A stretch of DNA of 5,242 nt, from positions 1 to 5,242 of the forward strand of contig VBAO01000254.1 of assembly GCA_005883865.1 (NCBI GenBank). The letters are read 5' to 3'. The notes beneath the pieces are model-generated. The model made no database searches and was not told where the DNA came from. It saw only the letters and a program-made list of their open reading frames with translations. Within the stretch, counting starts at the first letter, position 1. Each line of letters starts with the position of its first letter. Made by a program: the position numbers and the translations under genes. The DNA comes from Candidatus Segetimicrobium genomatis (lineage in GTDB: Bacteria; Sysuimicrobiota; Sysuimicrobiia; Sysuimicrobiales; Segetimicrobiaceae). Shown here piece after piece: positions 1-5,074 of the stretch.

Positions 1-82
1 TGGTTGAGCGGATACCCTCGTGTTCGACCGCGAACGCATCCCCCCCTGCGATGGGGGTGGGAGGATCTGGGGATTGCTGCGG
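1..82. other. Non-coding flank with two small hairpins downstream of the kinase gene
   Basis: No coding region is evident. Two inverted repeats are visible. The first is GTGTTCG-ACCG-CGAACGC at 20-37 (7 pairs including one G-T, tetraloop). The second is CCCCC-TGCGAT-GGGGG at 42-57. They lie just past the stop of the minus-strand kinase gene, so either could help end its transcript. Neither is followed by a T-run on the minus strand, so this is not a canonical intrinsic terminator. The opening bases resemble a tRNA D-arm superficially, but no T-arm or acceptor can be built. Confidence 0.35.
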
Positions 83-772
83 TTACTCGGGTCCGTCGAG
101 GGACGTGGAGTGCGGGGGGAGCCAGGTCTTGACGACGGCGCCGCCGCCGTGCCCTGAGCGGATGTCGAACCATCCTCCGAGTTCGGTCACGCGTGAGCGC
201 AGGAGGCGCAGCCCCATCTTCGCGCCCTCCTCCACCGAAGGTTCGGCGGCCGGGAAGCCGGAGCCATCGTCCTGCAGGGTCAGGAGCATGCCTCCGTTGT
301 GCGGCTCGCAGCTGACCGACAACTGGGTCGCGTTGCCGTGTTTCCACGCGTTGACGATGCTCTCGCCCACGACGTCTTCGACGATCTCCAGCGTTTCGCC
401 GGAGAACGCCGGAGCGTTCGCCGGCGCCCCGTTGGGGAAACTGAAGTGCACGCGCATGCCGGTCACCTCGGCCCAGCGCTCCGCCGCCCGCCGCAGGTGC
501 TCGATGAGGGAATCGTCGGATCCCGAGGGCTGGCCCCGGCCGTTGAGCAGCGTCCGCATCGCGGTGATGACCTGGCCCACGAGCGCGATGGCCTCATCCA
601 GCCCCTTGGCCGCCGCGGGATCCTCCATCCCCCGCCGGATCGCGTGGAGCCGGATCTTGGCTGCGATCGCAATCTGCAGCGGGCCGTCATGGAGGCCCTG
701 GACGAACAGGCGCCACCCCCGCGGGAGCGTTCGCCTCTTTGTCGCTGTCTGACCCTTGGAAGCCCTGCCCAT
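83..772 (-). CDS. Short soluble sensor histidine kinase (HisKA_3/HPK7-type, NarX/LiaS-like core)
   Basis: 229 residues, ATG start, TAA stop. The protein has only a transmitter core. Residues 27-33 read LHDGPLQ, the H-box of the HPK7 class, with H28 as predicted phospho-acceptor on a dimerisation helix. A HATPase_c domain covers about 125-220: the N-box has E137, N141 and H145 in VVGESIVNAWKHGN, the G1 box is DDGSG (168-172), and the G2 region is MGLRLLRSRV (186-195). No membrane segment or PAS/GAF input domain is present, so it should be cytosolic and sense through a partner. The family autophosphorylates and passes phosphate to a NarL-type response regulator, but none is encoded in this window. 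An AAGGGGGA tract about 12 nt upstream of the ATG is a slightly distant ribosome-binding site. It is divergent from the diguanylate cyclase gene. The kinase class is secure; signal and partner are unknown. Confidence 0.88.
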   Translation of the reverse strand: MGRASKGQTATKRRTLPRGWRLFVQGLHDGPLQIAIAAKIRLHAIRRGMEDPAAAKGLDEAIALVGQVITAMRTLLNGRGQPSGSDDSLIEHLRRAAERWAEVTGMRVHFSFPNGAPANAPAFSGETLEIVEDVVGESIVNAWKHGNATQLSVSCEPHNGGMLLTLQDDGSGFPAAEPSVEEGAKMGLRLLRSRVTELGGWFDIRSGHGGGAVVKTWLPPHSTSLDGPE

Positions 773-821
773 CGCGCTTTGCCTGTCCCCCTTACGCCGA
801 CGGCCCTACACTCCGCAGGGA

Positions 822-1014
822 CCATTCGTTCGATTGAGGAGTATCATCATTCGAATGGCGAATGGATGTACGCATTATCCACGAGCGGAGGACGTTTCGA
901 TCCGTGCCACATCCGGCCGCCCTCGGGATCTCCATCCTACGCACCGTATACCATATACACACATCTCCACGCCCGGAGACCTGCCTGGTTGACGCGAAAA
1001 ATCCATTCGTTCGA
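822..1014. repeat. Four copies of CCATTCG/CGAATGG heptamer in the divergent region
   Basis: CCATTCGTTCGA occurs at 822-833 and again, identical over 12 bases, at 1003-1014. The inverse heptamer CGAATGG occurs as a tandem pair at 852-858 and 859-865. The 822 copy and the tandem pair therefore form inverted repeats about 23-30 bp apart. Clustering of both orientations between two signalling genes suggests protein-binding sites. I cannot name a matching regulator. Confidence 0.5.
946..958. promoter_or_regulatory. GTATA-CCA-TATAC dyad, possible operator or promoter element
   Basis: A perfect 5-bp inverted repeat with a 3-bp centre, in an AT-rich patch between the divergent genes. The shape suits a dimeric regulator site. 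TATACC and TATACA within it could also serve as -10 elements, but no matching -35 sits 16-18 bp upstream on the plus strand. Confidence 0.35.
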
Positions 1015-1112
1015 GGGGTGGCGTCTGGGCCGCCAAAGCCCGATGATACCTTAGGGGAAAGAGGGCGCCCATCCGGTGCTAGGACTCCCCATGATTGCAC
1101 CGAAGGGTGTGC

Positions 1113-1121
1113 GGGGGGGAG
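1113..1121 (+). promoter_or_regulatory. Ribosome-binding site that decides the diguanylate cyclase start
   Basis: GGGGGGGAG ends 8 nt before ATG 1130. This favours 1130 over the in-frame GTG at 1076 and ATG at 1091. ATG 1091 has a weaker AGGA (1081-1084, 6 nt before it) and would add 13 residues with no domain content. Confidence 0.55.
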
Positions 1122-1129
1122 TCACGGTC

Positions 1130-2425
1130 ATGCGAGAATCGCCCAAAACCGTCGCCGACTTGATGATCCAGGCCCCGGCCACGGTGCGGCGGTCGGCGAC
1201 CGTCGGTGAGGCGATCGACCAGATCCGCACCCATGGCCAGGCCGGGCTGCCTGTGGTCGAGGGCGACCGTTTGGTGGGGTTTGTCACCCCGATCCGTCTG
1301 CTTCGCCAGCCCCTGTACCGGACCGTGGGCGAGGTCGGGGCCGCCGACATCGCCGCGGCCCGCCCCGACCTCCCGATCGGGCAGGCCTATGATCTCCTCA
1401 CCCAGCAGCACGCCGACGTCCTGCCCGTGGTCGAAGGGGACCGTCTCGTCGGCCTGATCACCCTGACGGCCGTCCTCGAGGCCCGGAGCCAGGAGCGGGA
1501 TCCGTTGACCGGGCTCCCCTGGGCCACCGCCCTCCGGAACTGGGCGATGGCCGCGCTCGAACGGGGCCGGGAGGTCGCGGTCCTCTTCATCGATCTGAAC
1601 AACTTCAGGATCGTCAACAAGGCGCTCGGGCATGTCGTCGGCGACGATATCATCAGGTCGGTGGCGCATCTGCTGGCCAGCCAGGTCGATCCGGCGACAG
1701 ACCTGCTCTGCCGGTACGCGGGCGACGAGTTCGCGGTGGCGACGACGAGGCGGAGCGAGGACGCCCGGGCCCTCGCGCAGCGGCTCCGGGATGCGGTGAG
1801 CCTGCCGGTGGAGATCCACGGGACCGAGGAGCGGGTCACCGTCGCGATCGGATTTGCCGGGGGCCGCCGGGCGGAGCGGCGCACGGCGGCGCACATCGCG
1901 TCGACCGTGGAAGACCTGCTGACGCTCGCGAGCCGGGGGTCCACGCTGGCGAAGGAATCGGGGCGGGGCATCGTCCACCACAGCCGGCGGGAAGAGGACG
2001 GCGCCGGGCCCGACGACGACTCCGGCCCGCCGCCGGACGAGGCGCGCCTCAGGCTGCAGCGCGCGACCGTCGGCCGGGACTCCCAGGGCAGCACGGCGGT
2101 GGTGGAACTGAGCCTCCGCGGCCGCGCGGTGCGGGGAACGGCGTCGGCGCGCATCCTCGGGCACGGCGCGCCCTTCCTCGTCGCGGAGGCGACCCTCCAG
2201 GCGATCGCTGAGGCGGTGGGCGAGGGCCCGGGGTATCTGCTCGACGATCTCACGCTGACCCCGTCCGAGCAGGAGACCGTCGCCGTGGCGGTGCTGATCA
2301 GCGCCGCCGATTCCGAGCGCCTGGTCGGCAGCGCGAGCGCCTCCGACCCCCAGATCGCGGTGTCCCGCGCGATCCTGAGCGCGCTCAACCGGCGCCTGGG
2401 AAAGGCGCTGGCCGCCGCGCGGTAG
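1130..2425 (+). CDS. CBS-CBS-GGDEF diguanylate cyclase with unknown C-terminal domain
   Basis: 431 residues from ATG 1130. In-frame starts at 1091 and 1076 would add 13 or 18 residues. Two CBS domains (about 6-59 and 64-119) share the repeated phrase LPVVEGDRLVG and probably sense an adenine nucleotide. The GGDEF domain spans about 124-282: it opens with DPLTGLP, and D155, R160, N163, H168 and D172 match the metal and GTP residues of PleD. The signature is A197-G-D-E-F201. The first glycine is alanine, but the metal and catalytic acids remain, so synthesis of cyclic di-GMP from two GTP is likely. The inhibitory I-site RxxD is P188-A-T-D191, lacking arginine, so product feedback is probably weak. 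A Pro/Asp-rich linker (about 290-305) leads to an unrecognised domain (306-431) with an apparent strand-strand-helix-strands-helix pattern. There is no membrane segment and no EAL domain. It converges on dppC with 11 bp between stops. Confidence 0.85.
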   Translation: MRESPKTVADLMIQAPATVRRSATVGEAIDQIRTHGQAGLPVVEGDRLVGFVTPIRLLRQPLYRTVGEVGAADIAAARPDLPIGQAYDLLTQQHADVLPVVEGDRLVGLITLTAVLEARSQERDPLTGLPWATALRNWAMAALERGREVAVLFIDLNNFRIVNKALGHVVGDDIIRSVAHLLASQVDPATDLLCRYAGDEFAVATTRRSEDARALAQRLRDAVSLPVEIHGTEERVTVAIGFAGGRRAERRTAAHIASTVEDLLTLASRGSTLAKESGRGIVHHSRREEDGAGPDDDSGPPPDEARLRLQRATVGRDSQGSTAVVELSLRGRAVRGTASARILGHGAPFLVAEATLQAIAEAVGEGPGYLLDDLTLTPSEQETVAVAVLISAADSERLVGSASASDPQIAVSRAILSALNRRLGKALAAAR

Positions 2426-2436
2426 ATCGGCCGCGG

Positions 2437-3336
2437 TCACATCGTCGGGATCCGCGGGTCGAGGAGGTCGCGCAGGCCGTCCCCGAGCAGGTTGAAGCCG
2501 AGGACGGTCAGCGCGATCGCCACCCCGGGCAGGATCGCGATCCACGGGTCGATCAGCATGTACTGACGGGCGGCGTTGAGCATCAGGCCCCAGGAGGCCG
2601 TCGGGGGTTGGGTCCCGACGCCCAGGAAGCTCAGCGCGGCCTCGGTGAGGATGGCCGTCGACAGGGACACCGTCGTCTGGACCAGGAGCGGGGCGGACAC
2701 GTTCGGCAGGACGTGGCGCAGGATGATCGTCCAGTTCGGCGCCCCGATCGCCCGCGCCGCTTCGATGTACGCCAGGTTCATCACCGCGAGGGTCGGCCCG
2801 CGCGCGATGCGGGCGAACGTCGGCGCGTACACGATGCCGATCGCGATCATCGCGTTCGTGAGGCTCGGCCCGAGGATGCTGGTGATCGCGATCGCGAGGA
2901 CGATCGCCGGCAGCGAGAACAGGATGTCCATCGCGCGCATCAGCGCGTTGTCCAGCGAGCCACCGTAGAATCCGGCCACGATGCCCGTGGACGCGCCCCC
3001 CGCCAGGGCGATGGAGACCGCCAGGACCCCGACGTACAGGGAGACGCGCGCGCCGAAGATGAGCCGGCTGAGCTCGTCCCGCCCCAGCTCATCGGTCCCG
3101 GCGATGAACCCGTGGCCCGGCCGGAGGAGCGGGGAGGCGATCTGGGCGACCGGGCCGTGCGGGGTGATCAGGTCCGCCGCGAGCGCCAGGAGGACCACGA
3201 TCGCGATCACCCCGGCCCCCACCGCAGCCACCGGGCTCCGCCGCGCCAGGCCGAACGGGCCTTCCGTGCGCCGGCCGGCGCCGGGCCGGGCGATCCTCCC
3301 GCGCAACGCTTGAACGCCCTGCCCGGCCCGAATCAC
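2437..3336 (-). CDS. dppC: DppC-type ABC transporter permease (oligopeptide/dipeptide importer)
   Basis: 299 residues from GTG 3336, which overlaps the dppB stop as GTGA. The frame is open far upstream, so the start rests on this overlap and on family length (about 270-310). The first transmembrane helix is near 36-55. The DppC hallmark GTDELGRDELSRLIFGAR lies at 80-97. Further hydrophobic helices run through the binding-protein-dependent transport domain. The EAA loop, which docks on the ATPase, is EAARAIG (192-198) followed by LRHVLPN (206-212). LSFLGVGTQPPTASWG (235-250) and the terminal LLDPRIP are also typical. With DppB it forms the inner-membrane channel for solutes delivered by a binding protein. 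Substrate (di- or oligopeptide, nickel, glycoside) cannot be told from the permease. No Shine-Dalgarno is obvious, fitting translation by re-initiation after dppB. Confidence 0.93.
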   Translation of the reverse strand: MIRAGQGVQALRGRIARPGAGRRTEGPFGLARRSPVAAVGAGVIAIVVLLALAADLITPHGPVAQIASPLLRPGHGFIAGTDELGRDELSRLIFGARVSLYVGVLAVSIALAGGASTGIVAGFYGGSLDNALMRAMDILFSLPAIVLAIAITSILGPSLTNAMIAIGIVYAPTFARIARGPTLAVMNLAYIEAARAIGAPNWTIILRHVLPNVSAPLLVQTTVSLSTAILTEAALSFLGVGTQPPTASWGLMLNAARQYMLIDPWIAILPGVAIALTVLGFNLLGDGLRDLLDPRIPTM

Positions 3337-4280
3337 TGAAATCGGATCCGCGGGTCGAGGTACGTGTACGCGAGATCGACCAGCAGGTTGATCATCACGA
3401 AGGTGGCGGCGAACAGCATCACCGCCCCCTGGACGACCGGGTAGTCCCGCTGGTACACGCCGTTCAGGAGCGTCCACCCCAGCCCCGGGAGCCCGAAGAT
3501 CTCCTCGTTGATGACCACGCCCCCCAGCAGGAAGCCGGTCTGCAGGCCCAGCACCGTGACGATCGGGATCAGGGCGTTCCTGAGGGCGTGCCGCATCAGC
3601 ACGGTCCGGCCCGCGAGGCCCTTCGCCCGCGCGACCTTGACGTACTCCTGGCCGAGGACCTCGAGCATCGAGGAGCGCGTCATCCGGAGCACGACCGCGG
3701 CGAGCCCGAGCGCGAGGGACAAAACCGGGAGGAACATCTGCTGCGCGTTCACCCAGGGGTCCTGCCACGGTGGGACGTAGATCAGCGCAGGGCCCCAGCG
3801 GAAGGCGTACGAAGCCAGGATGATCAACGCGAGCGCGATCCAGAAGTTCGGGATCGAGAGCCCCAGGAGGCCGACGACCTGGACGAAACCCTTGAGCCGG
3901 ACGCTGCGTGTCACGCTGGCCACGATCCCGAGCGGCAGGCCGAGGAGCGTCACGCAGGCGGCGCTGAGCATCGCGAGCTCCACGGTGACCGGGAGGCGGG
4001 AGACGAGCAGCGGGGCGACGGGCTGGCTCGTGCGGAAGGACCACCCGAGGTTGCCGTGGAGCAGGTTCCATGCCCAGAGGACATACTGGACCGGCAGCGG
4101 CCGGTCCAGCCCAAAGCTGTGCAGGATCTGCAGGCGCTGCTCGCGGCTCAACTGTCCTTCGGTGCCGGCGAGGATGTCGATGATGGTCCCGGGAAGCAGG
4201 CGCACCAGGAGGAAGATCAGCACCGAGACGCCCAGCAGCGCAGCGGCCATCCACACCAGGCGCCGCAGCAGGTAGCGCAC
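3333..4280 (-). CDS. dppB: DppB-type ABC transporter permease (oligopeptide/dipeptide importer)
   Basis: 315 residues, a usual DppB length. GTG 4280 is the first start after an in-frame TAG only two codons upstream. The N-terminus MRYLLRRLVWMAAALLGVSV is the classic DppB opening, with a transmembrane helix at about 9-27. Family marks include LPGTIIDILAG (29-39), LGLDRPLPVQY-like FGLDRPLPVQY (56-66) and GNLGWSFRTSQPV (76-88). The EAA loop is EYVKVARAKG (212-221) followed by RHALRNALIPI (230-240). FGLPGLGWTLLNGVYQRDYPVVQG (262-285) and the terminal YLDPRIRFQ complete the match. It pairs with DppC as the membrane channel of the importer. The ribosome-binding site is weak (GGCAGG about 9 nt upstream). 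No binding protein or ATPase gene is in the window. Substrate is not determinable. Confidence 0.93.
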   Translation of the reverse strand: MRYLLRRLVWMAAALLGVSVLIFLLVRLLPGTIIDILAGTEGQLSREQRLQILHSFGLDRPLPVQYVLWAWNLLHGNLGWSFRTSQPVAPLLVSRLPVTVELAMLSAACVTLLGLPLGIVASVTRSVRLKGFVQVVGLLGLSIPNFWIALALIILASYAFRWGPALIYVPPWQDPWVNAQQMFLPVLSLALGLAAVVLRMTRSSMLEVLGQEYVKVARAKGLAGRTVLMRHALRNALIPIVTVLGLQTGFLLGGVVINEEIFGLPGLGWTLLNGVYQRDYPVVQGAVMLFAATFVMINLLVDLAYTYLDPRIRFQ

Positions 4281-4527
4281 GGCCTAGGGCCTGCCAACGC
4301 GGAAAGAGGGCGGCACCATTGAGCCGTTCGCGTTCCAAGGAACGGCGCCCTCCTCCCCAGTCCGGAGGACCGCGCGGGCGAATCGGTATGGGGTGGATCG
4401 CTATGGGGACGAAGAGGAGCAGGCTGGATTCGGAAGGGGAGCGCGGCAGGCCGGGATCAGTGCGCCGTCCGAGGTCGCTTCCCTCGAGGTCTGGCCTCCG
4501 CCTCCCTTCACCCTCTATCGTTTCTAG
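4281..4527. other. Probable leader region between the small ORF and dppB
   Basis: About 250 bp on the minus strand between the gene-like part of the small ORF and dppB. It remains open in the small ORF's frame, but codon use changes: GC at third positions falls from about 89 percent (50 of 56 codons) to about 69 percent (37 of the next 54 codons by hand count). The translated composition (Pro/Arg/Ser-rich, no pattern) does not look like a folded protein. It holds the nested inverted repeat at 4323-4346. I see no clear promoter for dppB, so dppB may be read from the promoter at 4707-4735. Confidence 0.4.
4323..4346. promoter_or_regulatory. Nested inverted repeat upstream of dppB, possible operator or mRNA hairpin
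   Basis: GCCGTTC (4323-4329) and GAACGGC (4340-4346) are perfect inverted arms around 10 bases. Inside lies a second dyad, CGTTCC-AA-GGAACG (4331-4344), sharing the right arm. The two pairings are mutually exclusive in RNA. The site lies 43-66 bp upstream of the dppB start, where an operator or leader structure would act. Confidence 0.45.
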
Positions 4528-4695
4528 CTGGGAATCCCGGTAGCCGATCACGTAGCCGTGGCTGTAGTCGTACGTGGGGGTGCCCGGCCGGCGGAGCCCT
4601 GCGACCGCATCGCCCAGGGGGCGGTCCAGCAGCCCGTCGAGCCGCCCGGTCCAGTACCCCTCCTTGAAGGCCGCGTTTCGCTGACGCTCATTCAT
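4528..4695 (-). CDS. Small hypothetical protein with two Gly-Tyr repeats; 3' end undefined
   Basis: Not recognised. From ATG 4695 the first 56 codons look coding: about 89 percent of third positions are G or C, and a promoter lies directly upstream. Two segments repeat a pattern: FKEGYWTGRLDG (10-21) and YSHGYVIGYRDS (44-55), both [FY]-x-x-G-Y-x-x-G-[RY]-x-D. The layout (Gly-Tyr segment, Arg/Pro-rich middle, second Gly-Tyr segment) is loosely like ribosome modulation factor, but that is only a resemblance. After Q56 the codon bias weakens, yet no stop appears in this frame until the dppC stop at 2437. Two TAG codons (4526-4524 and another 9 nt downstream) lie in the next frame, so a 1-base indel may have removed the natural end. 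The end given here is where the coding signal fades, not a stop codon. No separate ribosome-binding site is present except AGGA touching the ATG. Confidence 0.5.
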
Positions 4696-4706
4696 TCCTA
4701 GACTAA

Positions 4707-4735
4707 GTTTTACGGCACAAACCCCACTCCGTCAA
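4707..4735 (-). promoter_or_regulatory. Sigma70-type promoter for the small ORF, near-leaderless
   Basis: On the minus strand TTGACG (4735-4730, 5 of 6 to consensus) is followed after exactly 17 bp by TAAAAC (4712-4707, 4 of 6 to TATAAT). Initiation at the usual 7 nt downstream would fall at about 4699-4700, giving a 5' leader of only about 4 nt (AGGA) before ATG 4695. This supports both the ORF start and leaderless-type translation. The transcript may continue into dppB-dppC. Confidence 0.6.
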
Positions 4736-4970
4736 TCGGGACGTCCTCCCCTCACTTTCAAGGGCCCCCCTAAGGGCAATCACCGTAAGGTATTACCTGG
4801 ACAGACGCCGCCCAGAGGAGTCCGCCCACAGTGTCAGCACTACGTCTACAGGCAGTTCTAAGCGGGCATAAACTGGCGTTGAGGCCGATGTTGATGTTAA
4901 GGAAGCGGGCCCACAGCGCCGCGGTCGACGGAGCGACGCCGGGTCGTTTGCTGAGAGATGCGCGCCGGCT

Positions 4971-5003
4971 CCGAGGCATCGCGGCGCCTCCGGCCTGTTT
5001 CTT
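4971..5003 (+). terminator. Terminator- or attenuator-like hairpin in the kinase leader
   Basis: CC-GAGGC (4971-4977) pairs with GCCTC-c-GG (4986-4993, one bulged base) around an 8-nt loop. The T-rich tract TGTTTCTT follows at 4996-5003. A competing stem GCGCCG (4962-4967) with CGGCGC (4982-4987) overlaps it. The T-run is interrupted, and no plus-strand gene lies upstream, so if functional it would act as a leader attenuator. Confidence 0.25.
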
Positions 5004-5011
5004 CATTCCCG

Positions 5012-5041
5012 TCGATCGATGACGACTCGATCGATGACGAC
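5012..5041. repeat. Perfect 15-bp tandem direct repeat upstream of the HAMP kinase
   Basis: TCGATCGATGACGAC occurs twice head to tail with no mismatch (5012-5026, 5027-5041). Each unit begins with the palindrome TCGATCGA. The array ends 33 bp before the kinase ATG. It could be a pair of binding sites for a dimeric regulator or a recent slippage duplication. Confidence 0.75.
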
Positions 5042-5060
5042 GCCATGAAACCCAATTCTC

Positions 5061-5068
5061 GGAAGGAG
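5061..5068 (+). promoter_or_regulatory. Strong ribosome-binding site for the HAMP kinase
   Basis: GGAAGGAG ends 6 nt before ATG 5075, close to ideal. This decides the start over the in-frame ATG at 5045, which would add ten residues and has no such site. Confidence 0.75.
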
Positions 5069-5074
5069 ACGGTC

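Larger units (their letters stand above)
773..1129. promoter_or_regulatory. Divergent intergenic region between kinase and diguanylate cyclase genes
   Basis: This 357-bp stretch lies between two divergently transcribed signalling genes and must hold the start signals for both. It is visibly richer in A and T than the genes. I find no convincing -35/-10 pair with proper spacing on either strand: the TTGACG at 989-994 has no matching -10. Its notable contents are a heptamer CCATTCG/CGAATGG present four times and a GTATA-CCA-TATAC dyad, listed separately. Short reading frames here have no ribosome-binding site or protein-like composition. Confidence 0.55.
4736..5074. other. Divergent intergenic region upstream of the HAMP kinase gene
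   Basis: This stretch lies between the small ORF promoter and the HAMP kinase start. It contains a small dyad AGGTA-T-TACCT (4788-4798), a terminator-like hairpin (4971-5003) and a 15-bp tandem repeat (5012-5041). The middle (about 4830-4910) is poorer in GC than the genes. Reading frames on both strands (minus 5006-4770, plus 4831-5022) have no ribosome-binding site or recognisable protein pattern, so I do not call them. I find no clear plus-strand promoter. The long leader could carry an RNA element, but it matches none I can name. Confidence 0.45.

Noticed and set aside
1..50. Possible 3' part of a tRNA (TGGTTGAGCGGATAC looks like a D-arm)
   Set aside because: No T-arm with a proper 5-7-5 stem-loop and no acceptor stem can be formed from the following bases.
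989..994. TTGACG as a -35 element for the diguanylate cyclase gene
   Set aside because: No -10-like hexamer lies 16-18 bp downstream; the sequence there is GC-rich.
1079..2545. 488-codon open frame on the minus strand opposite the diguanylate cyclase gene
   Set aside because: It mirrors a GC-biased coding region, its translation is Arg/Pro/Gly-rich without any domain, and the plus strand has clear CBS and GGDEF motifs.
2448..3360. 17-bp identical repeat GGATCCGCGGGTCGAGG at 2448-2464 and 3344-3360
   Set aside because: Both copies encode the conserved LDPRI C-terminal motif shared by DppC and DppB, so protein homology and codon bias explain it.
2608..4322. Long plus-strand open frames opposite dppB and dppC
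   Set aside because: Low-complexity Arg/Asp/Glu-rich translations typical of antisense frames in high-GC genes; the minus strand has unmistakable permease motifs.
2437..4695. A single 752-residue protein fusing the small ORF with DppC
   Set aside because: The middle of it is dppB read in another frame and has no protein-like pattern. DppC has a normal start overlapping the dppB stop.
4991..4996. CGCCTCCGGCCT resembling part of the cyclic di-GMP-I riboswitch core
   Set aside because: The matching upstream GGGCAAACC-type strand and the tetraloop receptor are absent at the expected distances.
4770..5022. Short open frames on both strands (78 codons minus, 63 codons plus)
   Set aside because: No ribosome-binding site, no recognisable motif, and weaker codon bias than the true genes.
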